Below are positions 41,555 through 49,901 of a stretch of DNA of 64,000 nt, piece after piece; position 1 is the stretch's first letter; each line of letters opens with the position of its first letter. Below the pieces are notes generated by a model. It was not told where the DNA came from. It made no database searches and was given only the letters and a program-made list of their open reading frames with translations. Origin of the DNA: CAVVYA01 sp963752345 (GTDB lineage Bacteria > Pseudomonadota > Alphaproteobacteria > SMXQ01); NCBI GenBank assembly GCA_963752345.1, contig CAVVYA010000017.1:248001-312000 (forward strand), in the 5' to 3' direction. The position numbers and the translations under genes were made by a program.

Positions 41555-41700
41555 GGTTCTCCCGCCGAATGAGTCTGGACGGCAGCGGACAATTATAGGC
41601 CGGCGCGACAGCCCGCCTAGGCATCCATCCGGGGTAGGACGATTCGGCTGCTATTTCTTATGCGCCACGCAAATCGTGGGTTTGCAACGCAGTGAGCGGA

Positions 41701-42627
41701 TTACGGCCAGGCCGCTTGGGGCGGCAGACTCATCAGAATGGCCTCCACGTTGCCGTCGGTCTTGAGGCCGAACTGGGTGCCGCGGTCATAAAGCAGGTTG
41801 AATTCCACATAGCGGCCCCGGCGCACCAACTGATGGCGCCGCTGGTCCTCGGTCCACGGCTTGTGCATATGACGCCGCACCAGTTGCGGATAAATCGCGA
41901 GGAAGGCCTGTCCGACGGCCTGGTTGAAGGCGAAATCGCGCCCCCAATCGGTCACGTCCATGTAGTCGTAGAAGATACCGCCGACGCCGCGCGTTTCCTG
42001 GCGATGGGGCAGGTAAAAATACTCGTCGCACCATTTCTGGAAGCGCGGGTAATAGCCGGGGTCGAAACGGTCGCACGCCGCCTTGAGCGCGCCATGGAAA
42101 TCGTCGCGGTCCTGGGCGTCGGGAACCATCGGCGTAAGGTCCGCGCCGCCGCCGAACCAGGCTTTTCGGGTGACGATGAAACGCGTGTTCATATGCACGG
42201 CCGGCACCAGCGGCGACTGCATATGCGCGACCAGCGAAATGCCCGAGGCCCAGAAGCGCGGGTCTTCCGCCGCGCCGGGAATCTGGTTGCGGAATTCCGG
42301 GGAGAACTCGCCGTAGACCGTCGAGACATTGACCCCGACCTTCTCGAACACCCGGCCGTGCATGATCGACATGGTGCCGCCGCCGGCATCGCCCGGCGTG
42401 CCATCGGCGCTGGCCGGTGCCGGACGCCGCCAGGATTTGCGGGTAAAGCGCCCGGCGGGGATGTGTTCCAGCCGCGCCGCATTGCCGCCGGCCAGTTCCT
42501 CCTCGAGCCGCTCGAACTCGGCGCAGATCGCATCGCGCAGGGATTCGTACCAGGCACGCGCCTGGGCCTTGCACGCATCCAACGTTTCGGGGGATGTCTC
42601 GGGCTGGATGTCGGCCATGCTCGTCAT
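41701..42627 (-). CDS. hemF: Oxygen-dependent coproporphyrinogen III oxidase
   Basis: 308 aa. HemF decarboxylates coproporphyrinogen III to protoporphyrinogen IX with O2 in haem synthesis. Signature blocks: GGGTMSIMHGRVFEKVGVNVSTVYG, FWASGISLVAHMQSPLVPAVHMNTR, WFGGGADLTP, CDEYFYLPHRQETRGVGGIFYDY and RRGRYVEFNLLYDRGTQFGLKT. ATG 42627 overlaps the trmL stop by 4 nt; a second ATG at 42618 is equally possible. It lies beside trmL and the cytochrome bc1 genes, which need haem. Confidence 0.96.
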   Translation of the reverse strand: MTSMADIQPETSPETLDACKAQARAWYESLRDAICAEFERLEEELAGGNAARLEHIPAGRFTRKSWRRPAPASADGTPGDAGGGTMSIMHGRVFEKVGVNVSTVYGEFSPEFRNQIPGAAEDPRFWASGISLVAHMQSPLVPAVHMNTRFIVTRKAWFGGGADLTPMVPDAQDRDDFHGALKAACDRFDPGYYPRFQKWCDEYFYLPHRQETRGVGGIFYDYMDVTDWGRDFAFNQAVGQAFLAIYPQLVRRHMHKPWTEDQRRHQLVRRGRYVEFNLLYDRGTQFGLKTDGNVEAILMSLPPQAAWP

Positions 42628-43127
42628 TGTTCGGATTGGGGTAATAGCAGATCGGCCGGCGGGAAGCCGGCCGTCTGGCGCAGCGCCTCACCCAACACCA
42701 TTGCCGCCGCGGTGGCAACATTCAGGCTGCGCAGGCCGGCGGTGAGCGGGATCACCAGCCGGGCATCGGCGCTTCGGGCGACATCCTCCGGCACACCCGC
42801 GCTCTCGCGGCCGACCATGAGAATATCGTCGGCGGCGAAGGCAAACGCGGCGTAAGGCGTATCGCCCTTGGTGGTCAGCAGCACGAGCCGGTGCCCGCCG
42901 TGGGCGTGCTGCGCCGCCAGGCGCCAATCGCGGAAGGCCGTCCAAGAGGCATGGCGGCGGATCTCGGCCTGGAGCAGATAGTCCATGCCGGCGCGCTTGA
43001 GACGCGCGTCGCTCATCACGAAGCCGCAGGGCTCGATGACATCGGCGGCGATCCCAAGGCACGCGGCCATACGCAGCATAGTGCCGGCATTCTGCGGAAT
43101 ATCGGGTTCGTAAAGAGCCAGGCGCAT
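42624..43127 (-). CDS. trmL: tRNA (cytidine/uridine-34 2'-O)-methyltransferase
   Basis: 167-aa SPOUT methyltransferase that methylates the wobble base ribose of tRNA-Leu isoacceptors. Seen: LALYEPDIPQNAGTMLRMAACLG, ADVIEPCGFVMSDARLKRAGMDY, LMVGRESAGVP and VIPLTAGLRSLNVATAAAMVLGEALRQ, the trefoil-knot SAM site. The length is the minimal TrmL size. Divergent from petABC and first of the leftward trmL-hemF pair. Confidence 0.93.
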   Translation of the reverse strand: MRLALYEPDIPQNAGTMLRMAACLGIAADVIEPCGFVMSDARLKRAGMDYLLQAEIRRHASWTAFRDWRLAAQHAHGGHRLVLLTTKGDTPYAAFAFAADDILMVGRESAGVPEDVARSADARLVIPLTAGLRSLNVATAAAMVLGEALRQTAGFPPADLLLPQSEQ

Positions 43128-43205
43128 GGTTCTGTTTCAGACCGGGTTGAAAGGCAAAAAAGCCTTTAAATGAGAGGGCTTCGCGTCAGGGCGTTTGGCG
43201 TGAAT

Positions 43206-43234
43206 TTGGCTTTGCTTGAGGGCGAATTTATATT
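43206..43234 (+). promoter_or_regulatory. Putative promoter of petABC
   Basis: TTGGCT (43206-43211) and TATATT (43229-43234) with a 17-nt spacer in the 267-nt divergent gap between trmL and petA. It would leave a leader of roughly 155 nt before ATG 43395. No operator was recognised. Confidence 0.4.
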
Positions 43235-43394
43235 ACACCCTCGTCTCGCAAGTCTCGCCTTGCCCGGGCTGTTCCGCGGTTTTTGCCAACCGCAGCGGCC
43301 CGGCATCACTATCCTGCCTGGACACCCTACCGTCTCAGGGACAGATCGGCCCGACGGGCAATCGCCCGATCCGGGTTCGCAAGAGGTATCGAGC

Positions 43395-43967
43395 ATGTCA
43401 GAGTCTGCAGCCCCCAGCGCAACCTCCGGCCAGGGTGATGGTCATGGGAGCGAGGGTGAAACCCGCCGTGATTTTCTCGCGTTGACGGCGACCGCGCTCA
43501 CCGGCATCGGCGCGGCCCTGGCGCTGTGGCCGTTCCTGGATACCATGAACCCCGCGCAAGACACGCTGGCGCTGTCCACCACCGAGGTGGACCTGTCGCC
43601 GATCTCCGAGGGTCAGCGCGTGACAGTCACCTGGCGCAAGAAGCCTGTGTTCATCGACCGCCGCACCAAGGTGCAGATCGAGGAGGCGCGCAAGGTGCCG
43701 CTCGCCGAACTGCCCGATCCGCAGCGCGACGAGGACCGTGTCCAGAAGCCCGAATGGCTGATCACGGTGGGCGTCTGCACCCATCTCGGTTGCGTGCCCC
43801 TGGGTCAGAAGGAAACCCAGCCGCGTGGCGATTACGGCGGTTGGTTCTGCCCGTGCCACGGCTCGCACTACGATACCTCGGGCCGTATCCGCAAGGGACC
43901 CGCGCCGAAGAATCTGGCCGTTCCGGCGTACCAGTTCATCACCGACTCAACCATCGTCATCGGCTAG
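43395..43967 (+). CDS. petA: Ubiquinol-cytochrome c reductase, Rieske iron-sulfur subunit
   Basis: 190 aa. It carries electrons from quinol at the bc1 complex to cytochrome c1. A Tat-type start with RRDFL at 24-28 is followed by a TM anchor (ALTGIGAALALWPFL). The Rieske [2Fe-2S] site is CTHLGC (C128, H130, C133) and CPCHGS (C152, C154, H155), so two ligand Cys, two ligand His and the disulfide pair are all present. ATG 43395 follows AGAGG; the open frame back to 43170 is non-coding. First gene of petABC, 12 nt before petB. Confidence 0.96.
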   Translation: MSESAAPSATSGQGDGHGSEGETRRDFLALTATALTGIGAALALWPFLDTMNPAQDTLALSTTEVDLSPISEGQRVTVTWRKKPVFIDRRTKVQIEEARKVPLAELPDPQRDEDRVQKPEWLITVGVCTHLGCVPLGQKETQPRGDYGGWFCPCHGSHYDTSGRIRKGPAPKNLAVPAYQFITDSTIVIG

Positions 43968-43979
43968 GAGCCCAGCTAG

Positions 43980-45251
43980 ATGAGCGCGTCTTCCACGACA
44001 TCCCATCCGGCTGCGCCCAAAAAGGGCGGGGTCGTCGAATGGATCGATTACCGGCTGCCGATCTTCTCGTTTCTCAACCATGAGTTGAACGAGTATCCGA
44101 CGCCGAAGAACCTCAATTACTGGTGGAATTTCGGCTCGCTGGCCGGGATCGTGCTGACGGTCATGATCCTCAGCGGCATCTTCCTGGCGATGCATTACAC
44201 GCCCCACGTCGACCACGCCTTCAACAGCGTCGAGCGCATCATGCGCGACGTCAATTACGGCTGGCTGGTGCGCTACATCCATATGAACGGCGCCTCGATG
44301 TTCTTCATCGTGGTTTACATCCACATGTTCCGCGGTCTCTATTACGGGTCCTACAAGCCGCCGCGCGAATTGCTGTGGGCCCTCGGCGTGGTGATCCTGC
44401 TGCTCATGATGGCCACCGCGTTCCTGGGATACGTGTTGCCGTGGGGCCAGATGAGCTTCTGGGGCGCCACCGTGATCACCAACCTGTTCTCGGCCATTCC
44501 GCTGATCGGCGAGCCGATCGTGACCTGGCTGTGGGGCGGCTTCGCGGTCGACAACCCGACCCTGCAGCGCTTCTTCAGCCTGCATTATCTGGTTCCCTTC
44601 CTGATCGTCGGCGTCGTTCTCCTCCACCTGGTCGCGCTGCACCGGTTCGGCTCCAGCAATCCGCTCGGCATCGACCGCAAGAGCCCGCAGGATTCGATTC
44701 CCTTCCATCCCTACTATACGGTGAAGGACGCCTTCGGCCTGGCCGTCTTCCTGATCGTCTATGCGGCGTTCATCTTCTACTCGCCGAACTTCTTCGGCGA
44801 GCCGGACAATTACATACAGGCGAATCCGCTGCAGACTCCCGCGTCGATCGTTCCGGAATGGTACCTGCTGCCGTTCTACGCAATTCTTCGCTCGGTGCCG
44901 AACATCCTGTTCATCGAGGCCAAGCTCGCCGGCGTGATCGCGATGTTCGCCTCGATCCTGATCCTGTTCTTCCTGCCCTGGCTCGACAAGTCGCCGGTGC
45001 GCAGCGCGACCTTCCGGCCGATCTACAAGATCCTGTTCTGGGTTTTCCTGGTGGATTGCATCGTGCTGGGCTGGGTCGGCGCGCAGCACCCGGAAGGCTT
45101 GCCTCTGCTCCTGGGGCGGATCGGCACCGCCTACTACTTCATCCACTTCCTGATTCTGCTGCCACTGGTCAGCAAATACGAGAAACCCAGGCCGTTGCCG
45201 GAAAGCATCAGCACGCCGGTCCTGTCGGGCGTCAAGACGGAGAGGGCGTAA
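43980..45251 (+). CDS. petB: Cytochrome b of the bc1 complex
   Basis: 423-aa, eight-TM cytochrome b with both b-haems and the Qo and Qi sites. Seen: NYWWNFGSLAGIVLTVMILSGIFLAMHY, VRYIHMNGASMFFIVVYIHMFRGLYYGSYK (haem His pair), GYVLPWGQMSFWGATVITNLFSAIP (the second haem-His helix and cd helices), HYLVPFLIVGVVLLHLVALHRFGSSNP, and PEWYLLPFYAILRS with the PEWY Qo motif. It is separate from cytochrome c1, unlike the fused fbcH of Bradyrhizobium. RBS AGGAG. petC begins on the next base after its stop. Confidence 0.97.
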   Translation: MSASSTTSHPAAPKKGGVVEWIDYRLPIFSFLNHELNEYPTPKNLNYWWNFGSLAGIVLTVMILSGIFLAMHYTPHVDHAFNSVERIMRDVNYGWLVRYIHMNGASMFFIVVYIHMFRGLYYGSYKPPRELLWALGVVILLLMMATAFLGYVLPWGQMSFWGATVITNLFSAIPLIGEPIVTWLWGGFAVDNPTLQRFFSLHYLVPFLIVGVVLLHLVALHRFGSSNPLGIDRKSPQDSIPFHPYYTVKDAFGLAVFLIVYAAFIFYSPNFFGEPDNYIQANPLQTPASIVPEWYLLPFYAILRSVPNILFIEAKLAGVIAMFASILILFFLPWLDKSPVRSATFRPIYKILFWVFLVDCIVLGWVGAQHPEGLPLLLGRIGTAYYFIHFLILLPLVSKYEKPRPLPESISTPVLSGVKTERA

Positions 45252-46026
45252 ATGATCTCGATGCTTCGCACCGGCGCTGTCGCTTGCGTCCTCAGCCTCG
45301 CGTTCCTGACGGCGAAAGTCGCGTTCGCGGCTGCCGAGGCGCCGAAACCGCCGAAACAAGAATGGTCGTTCAGCGGCCCCTTGGGGACCTATGATCGCGC
45401 CGCCTTGCAGCGCGGCTTCCAGGTTTACAAGGAAGTCTGCTCCGCCTGCCATGCGATGAACCAACTCTACTACCGCAATCTCGAAGCACTTGGTTTCTCC
45501 GAGGCCGAGATCAAGGCGATCGCGGCAGAATACACGGTCATCGACGGTCCCAACGATCAGGGCGAAATGTTCGAGCGCCCGGCGCGTCCGTCGGACCGTT
45601 TCAAGGCGCCGTTCCCCAACGACAAGGCCGCCGCCGCCGCCAACAACGGGGCGACACCGCCCGATCTCTCCCTGATCACCAAGGCGCGCCATGGCGGCGT
45701 GGATTACAACTACGGCGTGATGATCGGCTACGAGCCGCCGCCAGCCGGGATGCAGGTGCCTCCCGGCATGAATTACAACAAATATTTCCCGGGTCACATG
45801 ATCGCCATGCCGCCGCCGTTGTCGGAAGGTACAGTGACCTACGCCGATGGCACGCCCGCGACGGTGCCGCAGATGGCGCGTGACGTGACGACGTTTCTCG
45901 CCTGGGCGGCCGAGCCCGAGATGGAGACGCGCAAGCGCTTGGGCCTGAAGGTGCTGGCCTACTTGCTGCTCATGGCCGGCGTACCTGTACGCTTACAAGC
46001 GCAAGGTCTGGGCCGCCGTCCACTGA
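45252..46026 (+). CDS. petC: Cytochrome c1 of the bc1 complex (one frame break near the C-terminus)
   Basis: Signal peptide to about AFAAAEA, haem-binding CSACH at 63-67, ATPPDLSLITKARHGG, and PGHMIAMPPPL with the Met ligand. The single C-terminal membrane anchor is LGLKVLAYLLLMAG, after which the frame changes. GGCGTAC at 45978-45984 restored to GGCGCGTAC gives AGAYLYAYKRKVWAAVH and a stop at 46024-46026, the normal basic end of the family. Repaired length 258 aa. The anchor is needed for function, so a real frameshift here would damage respiration; a sequence error is more likely. A terminator follows at once. Confidence 0.9.
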
Positions 46027-46038
46027 GGCCTTCGGATG

Positions 46039-46070
46039 AAACGCCCCGCCGATCGCGACGGGGCGTTTTC
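46039..46070 (+). terminator. Rho-independent terminator of petABC
   Basis: AACGCCCCG (46040-46048) and CGGGGCGTT (46059-46067) around a 10-nt loop, with a short TTTT at 46066-46069. It lies 13 nt after the repaired petC stop and just before mtnP. Confidence 0.8.
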
Positions 46071-46093
46071 CTGTGACCCACGAGGACGTCGCC

Positions 46094-46993
46094 ATGACTG
46101 ACAAGGATCCCGTGCTCGGCATCATCGGTGGCAGCGGCCTCTACGACATGGCCGGGCTCGAAGAGGTGCGCTGGCTCGGCGTCAAGTCGCCGTTCGGCGC
46201 GCCGTCCGACGAAATGCTCACCGGCCGCCTGGCCGGTCGGCGCGTCGCCTTCCTGCCGCGCCACGGGCGCGGCCATCGCATTCCGCCCTCGGCAATCAAT
46301 TTCCACGCCAACATCGATGCCATGAAGCGTATCGGCTGCACCGAAATCCTATCGGTCAGCGCCGTGGGTTCGCTCAAGCACGAATTGCCTCCCGGCACCT
46401 TCGTCATCGTCGACCAGTTCATCGACCGCACCTTCGCGCGCGAGAAGAGCTTCTTCGGCGAGGGCATGGTCGCCCATGTCTCCATGGCTCACCCGGTGTG
46501 CGGTCGGCTCGGCGATGCGGTCGAGAAGGCGGCGGCCGTCGCCGGCATCCCGGCCGTGCGCGGCGGCACCTATCTCGTCATGGAAGGCCCGCAGTTCTCC
46601 ACCAAGGCGGAGTCCAATCTCTATCGCAGCTGGGGTTGCGACGTGATCGGCATGACCAACATGCCGGAAGCCAAATTGGCGCGCGAGGCGGAGATCTGCT
46701 ACGCCACGGTTGCCATGGTGACGGATTACGATTGCTGGCACCCGGACCACGATCACGTCACGGTGGACGCGGTGATCAAGGTGCTGCTCGCCAACGCCGA
46801 CAAGGCGCGCGATCTGGTGCGGCAGGTGACGCCGCAGCTGCCCGCCACGGCGGCGCCATGGTGCCCCAAGGGCTGCCACAACGCGCTCGACCACGCGTTG
46901 ATCACCGATCCGAAGGTGCGCGATCCCGCGCTGCTCGCCAAGCTCGACGCGGTCGCCGGCCGCGTGCTCAACCTGCCGGCATTCTCACACTAA
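46094..46993 (+). CDS. mtnP: S-methyl-5'-thioadenosine phosphorylase
   Basis: 299 aa. It splits methylthioadenosine with phosphate into adenine and methylthioribose-1-phosphate, the substrate of MtnA at 49902. Seen: LGIIGGSGLYDMAGL, LPRHGRGHRIPPSAINFHANIDAMK, ILSVSAVGSLKHELPPGTFVIVDQFIDRT, YLVMEGPQFSTKAESNLYRSWGCDVIGMTNMPEAKLAREAE and DYDCWH. Start ATG 46094 (MTDKDPVLG) with GAGGAC upstream; an in-frame GTG at 46073 overlaps the terminator. The MTNMPEA pattern marks MTA rather than inosine/guanosine phosphorylase. Confidence 0.95.
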   Translation: MTDKDPVLGIIGGSGLYDMAGLEEVRWLGVKSPFGAPSDEMLTGRLAGRRVAFLPRHGRGHRIPPSAINFHANIDAMKRIGCTEILSVSAVGSLKHELPPGTFVIVDQFIDRTFAREKSFFGEGMVAHVSMAHPVCGRLGDAVEKAAAVAGIPAVRGGTYLVMEGPQFSTKAESNLYRSWGCDVIGMTNMPEAKLAREAEICYATVAMVTDYDCWHPDHDHVTVDAVIKVLLANADKARDLVRQVTPQLPATAAPWCPKGCHNALDHALITDPKVRDPALLAKLDAVAGRVLNLPAFSH

Positions 46994-46996
46994 ATC

Positions 46997-49576
46997 CTAT
47001 CCACCGTTGCGCCGTTGCTCATCAGGCTTGCGGCCAGCGTTTGGCCGCTTGGTTTCTTGCGGCTGTGAACGCGGCGCCTGCTCGGCGCGGCGCGGCGCCA
47101 TCTCGCGCGGCGTCGATGGCTGCGGCCGGGCCTCGCGGCGCGGCTCCGGTCGCGGCTCGATACGCTGCGATTGAGGCTGCGTCCGCCGTTCGAGAGTCTG
47201 CTGCGGCGCCGGACGGGTCGGCTGTTGCGGCGTGGGTGCCGGCGCACGCATGACAGGAGTCTCGCGCGCCGGCTCGCGCCGGGTGTCACGCTCCTCGCGG
47301 CGCGGCTGGCTGACCGGCGGCGTCATGCGCGGCGGCGCCGCGATCTCCGCGGGCCGTCCGGGTGGCCGCTGGCTGCCCTGCAGCGGGGGTTCGCGTCCCG
47401 GCGGGGCATTGCGCGGCGCGATGGCGCCAGACTCGACGGGCCGGGTCGGCGCGATCCGTTGCGGCTCGCGCGACGGTTCCACCGCGCGGGCGCCGGGACC
47501 GGCATCGCGCGAATTCGTGTCGCGCCGTGCGCGGTCCGCCTCCGGCCGCGTGGCGCTCGGCTGGCTCGGCGGCGAAGGCCGCGCCTGGACTGGTGCCGGC
47601 CGTGTCGGCGCGACTGTGTTCGGCGCCGTTCCAGGTTGCTGGGATGGCGTGAGTGCATGCGGCGTGCTGGACGGCGCAATCGTGCGCCGTTCGTCGGGCC
47701 GCGTTTGATTGGCCTCGCGGCCCCGGCCGTCACCTTGCTCGCGCAGTGCCGGGTTGGAAACGCGCCCCGGCGGATCGGCCGGCCGGTTGGCCTCCATGCC
47801 CGAGGCGCGGCCGGGCGGTGCGGGTGTCCGCGCGGCGGGCGCTTCCGACGGACGCAGGGCGGGCGCGGCGCGGTCGGGCCGCTCGAATGGCGTGGCGGCG
47901 GGTTCACGGCGCTGTGTCGCGGGTTGGCGCGCAGTGGTCTGACCGGTGACCGGCTGCTGTGCACTCTCGCGACCGTTGGACCGGGCCGAGCGCGGGTCGC
48001 GGCTCGGGCCGGGCGCCTTCGGCAGCACGTCCGGGTTGTTCGCCACCGCGGATGTGTCGCCGCGCGTGGCCGGAGCGGCGCTCGTAGCGCGCGCCGAAGA
48101 CGGCGTGGCATTCGTATTGCGCGTCGTCGGCGGCGCGACGCGGTCGTCGTCGCGGTCGCCCCGGCGCGAACGCTGGCGCGGCTCCGCGGCGGGAACATCC
48201 CGGCTGCCGCCCGTCGCCGCGGCGGGCACCAGGATGCCGGCCTTGGCGGCGCGCGACGGCTGCAGGTGGTCGAGCGACTCGGTGCGCCGTGCATCGCCGA
48301 CATCGCTGTCGCGCAGCGCAACCCGCGTCTTGGCCACCGGCGCGGCGCCGGTGAAGGCCGCGTTGGATACGACCGTCATGCTGTCGCGGTTGCGGAAGCC
48401 GCGCACCGAGTCGCCGTCGCGGTCGCGATCCCGGTTGACCACGGTGACGTTCGTGACATTGACGGTGGTGATATTGACGTTGCGCACGTAGGCCGGGCTG
48501 TGCCGGTAATGCGGGCGGAAGGCTTCGCGTGGGCCGAGCGGCACCCAGCCGACCGCCGGCGCGCGCCGGCCGGAGGACAGCACGACGAAATTGCTGCCGC
48601 CGACGAAGGCGACCAGCGCCGGGGCATAGACCGGGCGGCGCACCCGCTCGCCAGGGCACCAGCCCCAGCGGTCATGAACGCGCACCCAGCGGCCATAGTG
48701 GAATGGTGCGAAGCCCCACGGCTGCTCGTCGATCCAAGTCCAGCCCCAGGGCCGCACATAGGCCCAGTGGCCGTAGCGATAGGGCGCCCAATCGGCCGCC
48801 GTGGCGCGCGGATACCACACCGCGCCGTAGTTCGGATCGTTGCCCCACTGACCGTAGCGATCGAGGTCCTGATAGCCGGTCATTTCGGGCGAAACGTAGC
48901 GCACGGATTGCTGCGGATTGAGCAGGCGCTCGCGCTCGAGCGCCCAATCGTCGAGGGGGCGGGCGATCGCCTGGGCGAGGAGGGGCGGCGCGTTGTCGCG
49001 CAGGGTGGCGCTGTGGCCGGCGCTCACGGTCAACGGCGCGCCCACTTCCGCGCCTTCGATCCGCGCCAAGCCGTCGAGCACCGCCACCCGCACGTGATCG
49101 TTGAGCGATGACCCCTGTGACGGCACCACGTCGACGTGATAGCGGCCGGGTTGCAGAACTTCGACCGTCGCGCGCGGCGTCAGGATGCGCACGCCCCCCG
49201 GCGGCAGTTCGCGCACGCGCAGGTTGATGCTGCCCTGATCGATCTGGAACTGAGTCGTGGCATCGTCGAGCCGCGCGATGTCGATCGCCGTCGCGGGATC
49301 GAGCCGCAGGTCCGTCGAACCGATCTGGATCTCGGCGCGGGCGCCCGGCTCGGTCCAGAAGGAGTCTCCGGTGGTCACCGGAAAGTTGAGTGTCGCGGGT
49401 ACCCACTGGTCCTCTTCCGCATTGCGGAAAGACACCGTGCCTTCGACATGGCTGAGACGGCCGACGCGGCCCGGCGGATCGTTGGGATCTTCGACTTGGG
49501 CAAATGCGGGCGTCACCGCGGCACATGCCATCAACGCGGCAACGACAAGCGGACGGAACGCACCTGTGATCGACAT
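46997..49576 (-). CDS. Secreted FecR-like/DUF6600 protein with long Pro/Arg-rich tail
   Basis: 859 aa from ATG 49576 (RBS GGGAGATGG). Signal peptide to about TPAFAQV. Residues about 35-200 form a FecR-like beta domain (GRVGRLSHVEGTVSFR, TGDSFWTEPGARAEIQIGSTDLRL). Residues about 240-400 are Trp/Tyr/Gly/Pro-rich DUF6600 (YGAVWYPRATAADWAPYRYGHW, PWGWTWIDEQPWGFAPFHYGRW), then NVNITTVNVTNVTVVNRDRDRD. The last 400 or so residues are low complexity: Pro, Arg, Ala, Gln, Thr with no fold expected. Probably cell-envelope associated; activity unknown. The large open frame on the opposite strand (47171-49111) is a shadow caused by GC-rich codons. Confidence 0.8.
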   Translation of the reverse strand: MSITGAFRPLVVAALMACAAVTPAFAQVEDPNDPPGRVGRLSHVEGTVSFRNAEEDQWVPATLNFPVTTGDSFWTEPGARAEIQIGSTDLRLDPATAIDIARLDDATTQFQIDQGSINLRVRELPPGGVRILTPRATVEVLQPGRYHVDVVPSQGSSLNDHVRVAVLDGLARIEGAEVGAPLTVSAGHSATLRDNAPPLLAQAIARPLDDWALERERLLNPQQSVRYVSPEMTGYQDLDRYGQWGNDPNYGAVWYPRATAADWAPYRYGHWAYVRPWGWTWIDEQPWGFAPFHYGRWVRVHDRWGWCPGERVRRPVYAPALVAFVGGSNFVVLSSGRRAPAVGWVPLGPREAFRPHYRHSPAYVRNVNITTVNVTNVTVVNRDRDRDGDSVRGFRNRDSMTVVSNAAFTGAAPVAKTRVALRDSDVGDARRTESLDHLQPSRAAKAGILVPAAATGGSRDVPAAEPRQRSRRGDRDDDRVAPPTTRNTNATPSSARATSAAPATRGDTSAVANNPDVLPKAPGPSRDPRSARSNGRESAQQPVTGQTTARQPATQRREPAATPFERPDRAAPALRPSEAPAARTPAPPGRASGMEANRPADPPGRVSNPALREQGDGRGREANQTRPDERRTIAPSSTPHALTPSQQPGTAPNTVAPTRPAPVQARPSPPSQPSATRPEADRARRDTNSRDAGPGARAVEPSREPQRIAPTRPVESGAIAPRNAPPGREPPLQGSQRPPGRPAEIAAPPRMTPPVSQPRREERDTRREPARETPVMRAPAPTPQQPTRPAPQQTLERRTQPQSQRIEPRPEPRREARPQPSTPREMAPRRAEQAPRSQPQETKRPNAGRKPDEQRRNGG

Positions 49577-49901
49577 TCGCCATCTCCCGGCGGGCGCTGC
49601 GGGCATTTGACCGACCGCGCTTCGCGCCGCAAGACAGAGCCTGAGCGCCAATTATGGCGAAATTTATGGGGCCGCCGACCGTCTCCGGTTTGGCTTCACT
49701 CCGTCGTTTGTAAAAATAGTGACAAATCGCGCCGCCCAGTATGGGAACTTCGAGCGCAACGTGACAATTTTGAGCGGCCGACCAATGTCTTAAAGAATGC
49801 TGCGAGTCGTGTCCGGCGGTCGCCGGTCATTGCATGGCGCCCTTGGTTGCGCTTATGTGTGGAACTGTTTCGCCGGACGGCGACGACCAGGAGGGTTTGG
49901 C
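49577..49901. promoter_or_regulatory. Divergent spacer DUF6600 / mtnA
   Basis: 325 nt. It is more AT-rich than the surroundings (for example TTTGTAAAAATAGTGACAAA). Two direct copies of GTGACAA at 49719-49725 and 49761-49767 are 42 nt apart, which is four helical turns and could mark a regulator site. The promoter hexamers are not clear. No riboswitch for SAM or methylthioadenosine recognised. Confidence 0.35.

Noticed and set aside
43947..45797. 616-aa open frame on the minus strand
   Set aside because: It is antisense to petB and petC, whose family signatures are unmistakable; the composition is typical of a GC-rich shadow.
47171..49111. 646-aa open frame on the plus strand
   Set aside because: It is Arg/Ala/Gly-rich with no family pattern and lies antisense to the DUF6600 gene, which has a signal peptide, ribosome site and recognisable domains.
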